A DNA stretch of 31,520 bases from a virus, in the IMG/VR virus record IMGVR_UViG_3300048837_000163, positions 1-31,520 of that record; one strand, given 5' to 3'. Below the pieces are notes generated by a model. That model ran no database searches. It was not told the origin of the DNA and worked only from the letters and a program-made list of their open reading frames with translations. How positions within the stretch are numbered: the first letter of the stretch is position 1; each line of letters opens with the position of its first letter. The position numbers and the translations under genes were made by a program. Positions 14,617-22,729 of the stretch are shown here, piece by piece.

Positions 14617-15663
14617 TTAGCCGCTCAGATTCCTGAGCGTCTGGCGAATGGTGTCGTCCATCGAGCCGGTCACGGGCTTGGCCGGGGGTGTCCCACGGCG
14701 CTGCACGTTCACAGCGGCGGCCTTTCTGGCAGCGGCGGCCTCGGCCGCTTCACGCGCCTTGCGCTCCGCATCCTGCTTGGCGAGGAGCTTCGCGCGCGCT
14801 TCCGGGTGGGCCCAGACGGCTTTGTTGTAAGCGGTGTCTGGATCGATTCCGCCCCGGACCAGTGCCAGCATGTCGTCGAACACGAGGTCGATGTGCTCGC
14901 GCGAGGGATCGTTCAGGAACTTCTGCGCCTGGCTGACCCGCTCGGCGTGCTCGGCCTCGGCTCGAGCGCGCTGGCTTTCTTGAATCGTTGACTCGAGATG
15001 CTGCAACCGCTGTAGAACGGGCGCGATCTCCGGGGCCGCTTGGCTCTCGTAGGAGGGCGGGGCGGACTCCGCGAGATTGATACCGTATCCGTTTGCAAGC
15101 TGCAACAGAGTGGCGCGTTTCTGTTCAGCCGTGCCAGTCGCGAGCGAGCGCCATGCGTTCATCACGTCGCGCACGACTTCCTTCGGCGTGCCGCCGAGCT
15201 GCCGCATCGCGTCGAAGTGTGGGGCGATGTCCTCGAACATGCTGTGCCCGAACGCCGCGGCGTCCTTGTACTGCGAAATGCCCTTGTGGAAGTCCTCCTC
15301 GCGACGGTGGATTTCCTGCTTCACGGGCTCAGGGAGGGCCGCGAACAGGGCCGCGGTGTCCTTCTTCCAGGTGTTCGGTGGGGCTTCCCACGGTTTCGGC
15401 TCGACGGGGGCAATCTCGGGCGCGACCTCGGGGGCGGCATCAAGCGCAACCTCGGGTGCCGTCTCAGTCAACTCGGCGCGCAGGAACCTGCCGTTTTCAC
15501 CACGCACCCGCTCGGACTTCGGCTCGGTCAGTTCGCGATACGTCTCGCGGATGGTGTCCTCCATCGCGCGCGGCTTGGCCTCGACAGGTGCAGCGGCTTC
15601 GACCGCCTCAACCGGGGCGGATTCAACTGCTACGGGCTCGGTTGCGAGCGTTTCGTCGGTCAT
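14617..15663 (-). CDS. Scaffold protein
   Basis: A 348-residue, highly charged protein has an Ala/Glu/Pro-rich N-terminal part (residues 1-90), a helical middle with PNTWKKDTAALFAALP and a segment of phage-scaffold character, and a long Ala/Arg/Glu coiled coil (220-320). It precedes the capsid gene, as scaffolds do, and should assemble the procapsid shell and then leave. It carries the short motif EDTIRETYRELT (36-46) near its N-terminus and a related DDTIRQTLRNLSG at its C-terminus (336-348). P22-type scaffolds bind the capsid through a C-terminal helix. It overlaps the zinc-ribbon gene by ATGA. Confidence 0.74.
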   Translation of the reverse strand: MTDETLATEPVAVESAPVEAVEAAAPVEAKPRAMEDTIRETYRELTEPKSERVRGENGRFLRAELTETAPEVALDAAPEVAPEIAPVEPKPWEAPPNTWKKDTAALFAALPEPVKQEIHRREEDFHKGISQYKDAAAFGHSMFEDIAPHFDAMRQLGGTPKEVVRDVMNAWRSLATGTAEQKRATLLQLANGYGINLAESAPPSYESQAAPEIAPVLQRLQHLESTIQESQRARAEAEHAERVSQAQKFLNDPSREHIDLVFDDMLALVRGGIDPDTAYNKAVWAHPEARAKLLAKQDAERKAREAAEAAAARKAAAVNVQRRGTPPAKPVTGSMDDTIRQTLRNLSG

Positions 15664-16034
15664 GGCGTCTCCAGTGCCCGTCGTTTGGCGGGCGGCAAGG
15701 TGGCGTAGGTCTCACGGATCACTTTGTCGAGCTTCGCGTCGGCTTTCGCCTCGGCTTCCTGTCGTCGTCGCTGGGCTTCTTTCTTCTCCTGCTCGAAGCC
15801 TTCGTAGGGTCGGGCGTTCGACCGCTTCAGATCCTCCCTGCGTGCGGCACGGCCCTCGATCCAGCGCCCCGTCGTGGGGGATTCGTAGCCGGGGAGGTCG
15901 CCCATCACGTTTGGAGCGCAGATCAGGATCTGCATCGGCCCGTGGCAGTGCGGCCCGTTGTGGCGCTCGTCCACTGACTGAAAGGCGTCTTCCTCGCGGT
16001 CGCATTCGCGGCAGAAATAGCGGTACAAAGGCAT
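15660..16034 (-). CDS. FmdB-like zinc-ribbon protein
   Basis: The 124-residue protein starts with MPLYRYFCREC, the opening of FmdB-type zinc ribbons, followed by PHCHGPMQ in place of the second Cys pair. The rest is a charged helical coil (about residues 62-110) ending in KVIRETYATLPP, which is nearly the same motif as in the scaffold. The ATG at 16034 was used because the family begins at MPLY. A GTG one codon earlier is possible. Both overlap the stop of the repeat protein. Proteins of this kind are common beside phage scaffold genes, where their role is not established. Confidence 0.66.
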   Translation of the reverse strand: MPLYRYFCRECDREEDAFQSVDERHNGPHCHGPMQILICAPNVMGDLPGYESPTTGRWIEGRAARREDLKRSNARPYEGFEQEKKEAQRRRQEAEAKADAKLDKVIRETYATLPPAKRRALETP

Positions 16035-17281
16035 CACAGCACCTCGGGTAGCAGCGACTCGATGGCCTGCCAGTCGTCTTGTTCCTGCCAGTCACGCAGT
16101 TCGCGGTACAGGATCCGCAGCGCGATCTCGGCCTGCATCGCTTCGGCGTCCATCGCATCGGCGCGGCGGCGCAGCGTCTCGGCGCGTGCCTCGAGCGCTT
16201 CGGTGCGGGCCGCGTCGGTCTCGCCCCTCGCCGGCTCGGGCGGCAGCACGGGCGCTAGGATCGCTTCGGCGCGTTCCGCGGTGCGCGGGTCGCCCGTTAG
16301 TTCGCGGTAGATGTCCCTGATCTGCTCCGCGAATTCGCGCTCGCGCTTGAGCTTGAGCTTGGCGCGGCGCTTGTCCCAGCCACGGTGCAGTCGATCGTCG
16401 CCGCCCACTTTGTCCGGCGCGACGATATTGGTCCCAGAGACCTGGATTGCGCCGAGCGTGATCGAGCCTTCGCCGGTCACGTCCTTCGTGGCGCTGCCGG
16501 TGCCGGCCACCTGAAGCGCGCCCAACGTGATCGCACCCGAGGCCGTTCGGCTGATCGTGCCGGCGCCCTCAACCGTGATCGGACCAAGCGTGATCGCGCC
16601 GTCACCGATTGAGCCGGTGAACGCTACGCCCTCGCCGGCCACCTCCACGGCGCCGAGCGTGATCGCGCCTTCGCCCGTGACGCTGCGCGTGGCGGTCCCT
16701 GAGACGACCAGCGGCCCGAGGGTGATTGCCCCCGTGCCCGTAACCGATCGCTCGCCCGTGCCTGCGACAGTCAGCGCACCGAGGGTTATAGCCCCCGAGC
16801 CGGTGATTTCCTCGCCGATGTCACCGCCGCCGCCGATCTCGCCGCCGACCGTGCCGGTTCCGGCGACTGTGATCGCGCCGAGGGTCAGTGATCCAGTGCC
16901 GGTTACGTCCGCCGAAACGCCACCGCCGGCACCGCCGAGCCAGAAGCCCAGCGGAGAGACGAACGCGGCCTGTAGCGGCGTGACGGTTCCAGTCCCGTCC
17001 ACCGTGACCGGCCCGAGCGTGATCGCCCCGGTCCCGGTGTGCGAAATCTCGCCAAGCCCCTCGACGGTCAGCGCGCCGAGGGTGATCGCACCCGTGCCGG
17101 GGATGACCCGTTCGCCCGTACCGCTGACTTCGATGGCGCCGAGGGTGATCGCACCCGTGCCGGTGATTTCACCAGCCGCCGCGCCGCCCATCCAAAAGGC
17201 GAGCAGCGAGCGCACGGAACCATCAATCGGTTTCCCGGCTCCGCCGAGCCAGAATGCGAGTGGTGACTTAAACCCGGCCAC
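16034..17281 (-). CDS. Repeat virion protein with ten GTGAITLG units
   Basis: This 415-residue protein has three parts. The first carries two SPLAFWLGG-type motifs (residues 6-14 and 26-33), and a third copy sits near 109-117. The second is a tandem array of ten ~20-residue units with the core TGxGAITLGxxxVxGTG (about 40-283), predicted to form a regular beta structure. The third is a charged helical C-terminus (297-415) with IRDIYRELT (321-329). The start is GTG at 17281 with GAGAGG upstream. It lies next to the scaffold and zinc-ribbon genes. Function unknown. It is probably an extended virion surface protein. Confidence 0.68.
   Translation of the reverse strand: MAGFKSPLAFWLGGAGKPIDGSVRSLLAFWMGGAAAGEITGTGAITLGAIEVSGTGERVIPGTGAITLGALTVEGLGEISHTGTGAITLGPVTVDGTGTVTPLQAAFVSPLGFWLGGAGGGVSADVTGTGSLTLGAITVAGTGTVGGEIGGGGDIGEEITGSGAITLGALTVAGTGERSVTGTGAITLGPLVVSGTATRSVTGEGAITLGAVEVAGEGVAFTGSIGDGAITLGPITVEGAGTISRTASGAITLGALQVAGTGSATKDVTGEGSITLGAIQVSGTNIVAPDKVGGDDRLHRGWDKRRAKLKLKREREFAEQIRDIYRELTGDPRTAERAEAILAPVLPPEPARGETDAARTEALEARAETLRRRADAMDAEAMQAEIALRILYRELRDWQEQDDWQAIESLLPEVL
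16433..17164 (-). repeat. Ten-unit GTGAITLG coding repeat
   Basis: Ten diverged units of about 60-80 bases encode the core Gly-x-Gly-Ala/Ser-Ile/Leu-Thr-Leu-Gly, followed by a Val-x-Gly turn. Single copies of the same core occur in the protein encoded at 19225-20604. Third-position changes differ between units, which suggests the array is old and kept by selection on the protein rather than a recent DNA slippage product. Confidence 0.85.
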
Positions 17282-17342
17282 GTTTTACCTCTCGGCCAGG
17301 AACGTCACGGACGACGGGTGGCCGACCGCCGCCCCACCGTCA

Positions 17343-17720
17343 TTAGCTCGCGGGGCAGGTCACCGTGAGCGCCGAGACCGCCACCGTATCGCCCGCGCCA
17401 ATCGTGGTGCTCGACAGGTTGATGTCGTTGCCCGACGTGCCGACCGTGGCGGTGAGCATGACCTCGGCGTCGCTGTCCTCGAAGGTCGCCTTCGTCACCG
17501 CAGAGGCGTTGCCCGTCGCGGACGTGTCGGACGTGATCGCACTCGCAGTCGCAACGCCCGTCGCCGCCCCGCCGAACGCCGGGTCGCTGAAGGTCAGCGT
17601 CGCCACCTCAGTATCGCCAGCCGTGCGGAACACGAGCAGGCCCGCGCCCGCGCCCTCGTCCATCAGGTCCACCACCGCATCGCAGGCCGCGTTACGGGCT
17701 TTGGTGCTCAGAGTTGCCAT
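17343..17720 (-). CDS. Small beta-rich virion protein (125 aa)
   Basis: The 125-residue product has an N-terminal helix with ARNAACDAVVDLMDEGAG, followed by a beta-rich part with repeated Thr, Ala, Val and Gly. It ends in strands around DTVAVSALTVTC. The pattern resembles small phage structural proteins that sit near the capsid or act as decorations. No enzyme motif is seen. It starts at ATG 17720 and overlaps the preceding gene by 29 bases. A 61-base gap follows before the repeat protein. The family is not recognised with confidence. Confidence 0.62.
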   Translation of the reverse strand: MATLSTKARNAACDAVVDLMDEGAGAGLLVFRTAGDTEVATLTFSDPAFGGAATGVATASAITSDTSATGNASAVTKATFEDSDAEVMLTATVGTSGNDINLSSTTIGAGDTVAVSALTVTCPAS

Positions 17721-17895
17721 CGTCTATCTCCTCGAATGAATTACCGTTCAGGCGGAACCCCCGCGCAGCGAGCGCGTGTTCCACCCATGTCCTTTGTGCC
17801 GGGGTCAGCTTCTCCACCCAGCCATCATCAATGGCGGGCCGACCATTGGCCCGCCAGACGATGCCGACGCCAGTGGCTTTAGGCTCAGGCTTCAT
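17692..17895 (-). CDS. Hypothetical protein (67 aa)
   Basis: A 67-residue soluble protein contains two Trp in its first half and a helical segment LTPAQRTWVEHALAARGFRL (residues 30-49). Its start overlaps the previous gene as ATGA and its end overlaps the next gene by 29 bases, so translation is probably coupled. Function and family are not recognised. It may be a small virion or chaperone-like accessory. Confidence 0.6.
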   Translation of the reverse strand: MKPEPKATGVGIVWRANGRPAIDDGWVEKLTPAQRTWVEHALAARGFRLNGNSFEEIDDGNSEHQSP

Positions 17896-18518
17896 GCCGA
17901 GGCAGGGTCGCTGCCAGTCACAGGATCCGCCGCGCCGCTCGTGGTGAGTTCGGAAGTCCAGCTTGCCGTGCTGTCATCCTCCTTCGTGACCGTGAGCGTG
18001 GTGCCACTGATGCTCCACTTGTTGCGCAGGAACCGCAGCGCCTGCCGCACGGTGCGAACCGTGGCGGAACCCGAGTCGGTGCCGGTGCCGAGGTTGCGGT
18101 TCAAGAGCTGGTCCGCGAACTGCTCGCCAACGTCATCAGCCACCTTCGCGGCGGTCAGGGCGTCGGCGTTGATCGATGTTGCGGTAATCGCATTGGCGGC
18201 CGTCGAGATCATCGTCGCGTCCACCTGGCCCGCCGTGGTGTAGGTGATCTGGTTCGTGAACACTTGCACCGTGACCGGAATCGCGCCAGTGCCGGAGAAC
18301 GTGAATGCGAGCAGCGCCCCGTTCGTCTCGGCCTGTGCCGGGGCGTAGGTGTGATAGCCCCCGCCCTCGTGAGTACAGGCACCCGAGCCAACCGAACCCG
18401 TGGCCTGCGTGCCTGCGTCAACGGTCACGGCGACGGTGACTGAGCCCGTGAAGGCCGTACCGTCCGCAGCCGTAATCATCTGCGCGCCGATCTTCTGGCC
18501 CGCCGTGTTCAGCTTCAT
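17892..18518 (-). CDS. Virion appendage protein (208 aa)
   Basis: This gene encodes 208 residues. The first 95 are a beta-sandwich with TAFTGSVTVAVTVDAGTQ and a GGGYHTYAPAQAETNG stretch, typical of phage baseplate-like or decoration modules. A short linker follows (about 100-130) with Ala/Thr-rich SINADALTAAKVADDVG. The C-terminal part has VRTVRQALRFLRNKWSI and SGTTLTVTKEDDSTASW, a pattern common in phage structural proteins. It overlaps both neighbours by four bases. It is likely exposed on the virion. No precise family is claimed. Confidence 0.62.
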   Translation of the reverse strand: MKLNTAGQKIGAQMITAADGTAFTGSVTVAVTVDAGTQATGSVGSGACTHEGGGYHTYAPAQAETNGALLAFTFSGTGAIPVTVQVFTNQITYTTAGQVDATMISTAANAITATSINADALTAAKVADDVGEQFADQLLNRNLGTGTDSGSATVRTVRQALRFLRNKWSISGTTLTVTKEDDSTASWTSELTTSGAADPVTGSDPASA

Positions 18519-19225
18519 TGGATCACCTGATTGATGTATTGAGCCATTGCTTGCGGGACGATGGAGCCGTCTGCGGCTTCGCGGACCTCAAGCATGATGC
18601 CGAGGCTGGTATCAGCCACATCGGAAGTCATTGTCACGTTGCCAACGGCGCCAGCGGAAGCGATTGCCTTGTAACCGCCCTTGATTTGCGCGTAACGGTT
18701 AAGCGCGAGCGCCGCGAGTTGCGTGAACGAGTTTGACGGCGTGCCGAGCGAACCTATGATGTTGTTCCCGCCGCCAGCGATTAAGGCAATCGCCCACGAG
18801 TTTGCATTGGCCGTCGTGATCTCGTTGCACGTCCACGTCACATCGGAAGTTGAATCAGTATTCGTTCCGGGCGTTCCGGCGATTGAGTCCGACTGATGCA
18901 CGCCTGTTAGCGCAAACACCAGCAGCGCCATTGAATCCTCGTTCCCGCCGGTCGTGAAGTTCCAAGACGTGCCTTCGCTGCCGCTGGCAATCTTTTCGTA
19001 CACCAGCAACCGAGACCAGTTGCCAGAAACGCTCGCGGTTGATGAGAGGGAGTGCGGGGCGGTCACGGTCTGGTGCCCGCCGCTGGAGGCAGGGGACGTA
19101 ACCAATGCGGCGATCACCAAATCGCCAGCCTGCGGGGCGCTGCTCATCGTGGCTGTCACGCTGGCAACTGCTGGCCCAGCGGTAACGCCAGTCGCCGTCG
19201 TGCCGGATCTGAGATCAATCGCCAT
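18515..19225 (-). CDS. Beta-sandwich virion protein (236 aa)
   Basis: The 236-residue protein is Ser/Thr/Ala/Gly-rich and entirely beta in appearance. It contains PQAGDLVIAALV, a YEKIASGSEGTSWNF stretch, and NSWAIALIAGG. This order resembles the protein at 21800-22729 (AGDTLLVLDAL, GKIHDGSETDPQI and CAVLLLVSH), so the two are probably distant relatives. Such sandwiches are often found in phage appendage or decoration proteins. Its start overlaps the preceding stop by one base and its stop overlaps the next gene as ATGA. Confidence 0.62.
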   Translation of the reverse strand: MAIDLRSGTTATGVTAGPAVASVTATMSSAPQAGDLVIAALVTSPASSGGHQTVTAPHSLSSTASVSGNWSRLLVYEKIASGSEGTSWNFTTGGNEDSMALLVFALTGVHQSDSIAGTPGTNTDSTSDVTWTCNEITTANANSWAIALIAGGGNNIIGSLGTPSNSFTQLAALALNRYAQIKGGYKAIASAGAVGNVTMTSDVADTSLGIMLEVREAADGSIVPQAMAQYINQVIQ

Positions 19226-20604
19226 TATTCCACCGTCACTTCGTGGCCGCTGCTGTTCACGAGCGTTCCATCCGAGTCAATCACGTACAGGTAAGCCGTC
19301 CCGGTTCGCGCGCCCTTGTTCGCTGTGACGGTGATCGACGTGCTTGACCACGACGTTACCGGCTGCATTTCAAATCCAGTGCAAGCGGCATACGTTGACG
19401 CATTGCCGAGCAACACCCGCGCGAAGGAGTTGTCCCAGTAGATACAGTCAATGTTCCACGTCAGCGAAGGCGGGGAAACGCCGCCGCCATCCCAGCCGAT
19501 CAGCCAGAAAATATTAGGGTCGAAGTCGCTATCGGCATCCCAGTCGTAATCCGTTACTGTCGAGTTGTTGACCTTGATAACGTAGTTGTGATTCGCCGTG
19601 TCAAACCAGACTTCGCAGAAGTTCCATGCCGCGCCGGTCATGCCCGAGCCATGCCAACTCACCGCCGCGTAATCGTCGTATCCGCCGTCCGAGACGTTCG
19701 CATTCACCGCGTCGTAGATGATGCTCTGCTGCTGCGTCCACGAGAATGTCATGTTCGTCAACGAGCGCGAATCGCTCATGCGGAGGAACTTTGACGAGTG
19801 CTCCCCTCCAGGAATACTGGTCGAAGGCCGGAACCACCACGACACATAAACCTTGCCGGTCTTCGTCTTCGATCGCGTTTCGTTTTCCAGCGTTGCGCCA
19901 GAACTGGTCGCGGTGTAGGTCGGCTTGGAGTTCGCCCGCGTCGTCCCTGTCGAGAACTTCACTCGGTCGTTATAGTTGACCTCCCATACCTCGCCGCTTC
20001 CGTCTGGAACGGTCGCGCCGTCCGTGATCGTCCCGTAGTCGCTGTTGGTGATGTTGTCCCACAGGATCGGCGCAGCAGTCGTCTTCGTACCGAATCCACT
20101 GCCGGTAATGACGTAGGATTCGCCGTCCACGAAATCCCCGGCTACGCCATCGTCCACCGTCACCGTCCCGCTCACCGTCACTTCGCCCAGCGTGATCGCG
20201 CCGCTGCCCGTCACCAGCCCTTCATTCGTGGCATTGATGACGATGGTGCCGATCCGCCCCGACTGCCCCGAGGCCCACGTCGGCAGGGACCACGAGAAGT
20301 CCGCGCCTTCAAAGCCGAACGTGCCCCTGATCCATGCCGAGCCGGACTCGAAGCGCAGCGTCCACCCCGGCCCCGGCGTACCCGAGGACGTGACCGCAAA
20401 CGATGTGACCTCGCCCGTCGTCAGGACGTTGCTTGAACGAGTCGCCCACGGGGCCGCCATCGTCCCCGACCCCATCTCGGTCACGCCGTCATAGACCGTG
20501 ATCGTGACGGGATCGGTGAGCGCGTCGAGTACAGCCTGTGCGCGGTCCGCGAGCGTGGACTCGGCGAGATAGGCTGCGCGGGTGGTGGAGTCGAGGGTGA
20601 TCAC
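19225..20604 (-). CDS. Modular virion protein with lectin/lyase-like domain
   Basis: The 459-residue protein is modular. Residues 1-125 form an N-terminal domain shared with the protein at 22729-24240 (both have MGSGTMAAPWAT-type and DFSWSLPTW-type stretches). A single GSGAITLGEVTVSGT unit follows (about 133-147). Residues about 150-395 form a jelly-roll, concanavalin- or polysaccharide-lyase-like domain with VYVSWWFRPS, WNFCEVWFD and IFWLIGWDGGG. The C-terminus (about 395-459) resembles an IPT/TIG-type Ig fold. The start is GTG at 20604, overlapping the upstream stop. It may bind or degrade a host surface glycan. Catalytic residues cannot be assigned. Confidence 0.64.
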   Translation of the reverse strand: MITLDSTTRAAYLAESTLADRAQAVLDALTDPVTITVYDGVTEMGSGTMAAPWATRSSNVLTTGEVTSFAVTSSGTPGPGWTLRFESGSAWIRGTFGFEGADFSWSLPTWASGQSGRIGTIVINATNEGLVTGSGAITLGEVTVSGTVTVDDGVAGDFVDGESYVITGSGFGTKTTAAPILWDNITNSDYGTITDGATVPDGSGEVWEVNYNDRVKFSTGTTRANSKPTYTATSSGATLENETRSKTKTGKVYVSWWFRPSTSIPGGEHSSKFLRMSDSRSLTNMTFSWTQQQSIIYDAVNANVSDGGYDDYAAVSWHGSGMTGAAWNFCEVWFDTANHNYVIKVNNSTVTDYDWDADSDFDPNIFWLIGWDGGGVSPPSLTWNIDCIYWDNSFARVLLGNASTYAACTGFEMQPVTSWSSTSITVTANKGARTGTAYLYVIDSDGTLVNSSGHEVTVE

Positions 20605-21302
20605 AATTGCCCTAGCAGTTGTTCGAGAACGCGCACGCTCGCGCGCTGTCGGCCCGCGACGAGTTCAGGCTGCAATCGTTCGATCTCAATGCGCGCACGC
20701 TGCGCCTCTATAGCAGCCTCGGTTGCGCGCTGTCTTGCACTGGCGGCTTTTTGTTCGCTCGCCATCATCGCCGCCACCTGCCCCGCGGTGAGTTGCCGCG
20801 GCGTCTCGACGGCGAGCGCGGGCGGTAGCTCGCCGGCCAGCGTGCGGCGAATGCTGCGCTCCATCGCCCGCTCGCGAGCCATTGCGTCCACGGCCTGGCG
20901 GCGCTGCCAGCCGGGATGCTTGACCGCGCGGCGGCGCAGCGGCGCACCCGCCACGTCCAGCGATTCGGCCACCTGCCAGAGCAGGTTCAGGCTCGTCGTG
21001 ACTGAGCCCCCGCGCTGCCAGAGCAGCGTCAGGTCTTGTTCGACGCTCGAGCCGGCCTCGGTGATAACCTGCCAGGTGAGCGCAAGATCCGACTCGACGG
21101 CCGTGATCGGGTCCGCGTCCACCTGCCATAACAGCGACAGATCGGCCGTCACCCCGCCGTTCACCTGCCAGACGATCGCCAGGTCGCGCTCGACCGAATC
21201 GAACACGTCCGCCGAGCCGTTGATGACGCCTTCGGTCGTGCCCGTGAGGCTCGTCCAGTTGAGCGAGCCGCCCGACAGCCGTGGTGCCCACCGGACCGCC
21301 AT
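20601..21302 (-). CDS. Virion protein with tandem LxLxWQ repeats
   Basis: This 233-residue protein has a short N-terminal region, then five repeats of the form Asp/Asn-Leu-x-Leu-x-Trp-Gln (Trp at about 45, 59, 77, 95 and 109), spaced 14 or 18 residues apart. The second half (about 120-233) is a charged, Ala/Arg/Glu-rich helix with SIRRTLAGELPP (150-161), related to the motif found in the scaffold and neighbours. A beta repeat followed by a basic helical tail is the same plan as in the GTGAITLG protein. It starts at ATG 21302, overlapping the upstream stop by one base. Function unknown. Confidence 0.64.
   Translation of the reverse strand: MAVRWAPRLSGGSLNWTSLTGTTEGVINGSADVFDSVERDLAIVWQVNGGVTADLSLLWQVDADPITAVESDLALTWQVITEAGSSVEQDLTLLWQRGGSVTTSLNLLWQVAESLDVAGAPLRRRAVKHPGWQRRQAVDAMARERAMERSIRRTLAGELPPALAVETPRQLTAGQVAAMMASEQKAASARQRATEAAIEAQRARIEIERLQPELVAGRQRASVRVLEQLLGQL
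20967..21182 (-). repeat. Five-unit LxLxWQ coding repeat
   Basis: Five coding units each give an alternating hydrophobic strand ending in Trp-Gln-Val or a close variant, separated by Gly/Asp/Ser turns. The two spacings (14 and 18 residues) suggest a beta-solenoid or hairpin stack. The repeats are recognisable at protein level and diverged at DNA level. Confidence 0.75.
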
Positions 21303-21799
21303 TACGCTGCCGTGTTGGCCTTGACGCGGATCGTGGCCGTGTCATTCGCAAAGGCGACCGTGGTCGCGCTCACGGTGCGCTTGAGCCAGACCCCGTGCGC
21401 TTCACCGGGGGCGAGATCGCCAATCGTGAGTGCGTTCGCCTCGTCCTCGGCGTCATCGAACGTCGGACCCGTGGGCGCCGTGCCCTCATTGGCGATCGTC
21501 TCGATGGTGTTCGCGACCCCTTCATCGGCGAGTGCGATCTGGATGGCCGTCGAAGTGGCGATCGTGTTCGCGGCGATCCAGACCTTGACCGCATAGGCCG
21601 TGTCGGTCGCATTCGTGTTCTTGACGAAAAAGCCCCGATACTCGCTCTCGCCCGCAGCCGCCTCGGCCGTGCCGATGTCATCGATCAGGTTCGAGCTGGC
21701 CTGCGTGGTGGAAATCGCCCCGCCGAGCGCGGCATCGGGGTCGGTGTTCGATCCGCCGCCGGAGAGATAGAACTTCAGGTCGGTCGCGACGATTGCCAT
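21302..21799 (-). CDS. Small beta-rich virion protein (165 aa)
   Basis: A 165-residue protein begins with MAIVATDLKFYLSGGGSNTDPDAALGG, a start shared by a known type of phage structural protein with an N-terminal FYLSGG strand. The rest is a single beta-sandwich with YRGFFVKNTNATDTAYAVKVW and APGEAHGVWLKRTV. No enzymatic motif is seen. The gene lies flush between its neighbours (stop of the previous gene ends at 21800, one-base overlap with the next). It is likely part of the virion surface or neck. The specific role is unknown. Confidence 0.64.
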   Translation of the reverse strand: MAIVATDLKFYLSGGGSNTDPDAALGGAISTTQASSNLIDDIGTAEAAAGESEYRGFFVKNTNATDTAYAVKVWIAANTIATSTAIQIALADEGVANTIETIANEGTAPTGPTFDDAEDEANALTIGDLAPGEAHGVWLKRTVSATTVAFANDTATIRVKANTAA

Positions 21800-22729
21800 T
21801 TAAACCTCGATCACGGTCGCGGCGCCTTCGCCCACGGTCCCGTCGGTGGAGTTGTAAGCGAACACAATCGGCGTATCCGATACGCCGAGCGTGCCGCCGT
21901 TCGGGATGATGTCCTCGGCAGGGATCAGCAGCACCGCTTCGCCCGCCTCGAGGTCGGCATCGAACGCCTGCCCAGTGAACTCGCCAATAACAGTATCGCG
22001 CGCGGCGTTAAGCACCACGCCCTCGACCCCCGTCGCGCTCGCCGCATTGGCGCTCGCGAGCAGTTTGACCGCGAGCGCGGCCGTGGCCGCATTGAGTGCG
22101 ATCACGATGGCCGCATTCACCGCACCACTACCGCCAGACTTCGTGACCGTGCCGGCGCTGATGTTCGTTGCGGTCGTCTGAATCTGGCAGTACGCCGCGA
22201 ACGAGTGATCGCCGCCGAGCGTCGTCTCCCATTCGCCTATTTTCGTGAATCCGGCCGGGGTACTGAATGTCAGCGCCCCGCTCGCGAGATCGTCGTTGTG
22301 TGAAACCAGTAGCAGGACGGCGCAGTTGTCGTCGCTGACCGTGAGGGCCGGGTATTCAATCGTCAGGTCGACGTTGTCCCCGCTTTGCGAGCTTGTGGCG
22401 TGGACCGCGCTCGCGATGGGCGAGTACGCCCCACCCAGCGCGATCATAATGGCCGAATGGCTGTTGGCGTTCCCGGTAATGTCGATCTGCGGATCGGTCT
22501 CCGATCCGTCGTGGATCTTGCCGAGGATAGTCAGGCGCCGCGAGGTCGAGCCGACGACGGTCGCGAGTTCGCTGTACTCGGCCGCTGAGTCGGCAACGGT
22601 GCCGTCCGCCTTGAGGGCGTCGAGCACGAGCAGCGTATCGCCCGCGTTGGCGCCCGCGGGCAGGCCGGGCGTGACGCTGGCGGCGTTCGCGTGTGCTGCG
22701 GTGCCGGCGGCGACGTAGGTGATTGCCAT
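21800..22729 (-). CDS. Beta-sandwich virion protein (309 aa)
   Basis: This protein of 309 residues is Ala/Thr/Ser-rich. Residues about 1-215 form a beta-sandwich related in plan to the protein at 18515-19225. The remaining ~95 residues form a second small domain with LNAARDTVIGEFTGQAFDAD and EAVLLIPAEDIIPNGG. No signal peptide, membrane segment or catalytic pattern is present. The start overlaps the upstream gene by one base (TGATG). It is probably an exposed decoration or appendage protein of the same block. The family is not named with confidence. Confidence 0.62.
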   Translation of the reverse strand: MAITYVAAGTAAHANAASVTPGLPAGANAGDTLLVLDALKADGTVADSAAEYSELATVVGSTSRRLTILGKIHDGSETDPQIDITGNANSHSAIMIALGGAYSPIASAVHATSSQSGDNVDLTIEYPALTVSDDNCAVLLLVSHNDDLASGALTFSTPAGFTKIGEWETTLGGDHSFAAYCQIQTTATNISAGTVTKSGGSGAVNAAIVIALNAATAALAVKLLASANAASATGVEGVVLNAARDTVIGEFTGQAFDADLEAGEAVLLIPAEDIIPNGGTLGVSDTPIVFAYNSTDGTVGEGAATVIEV

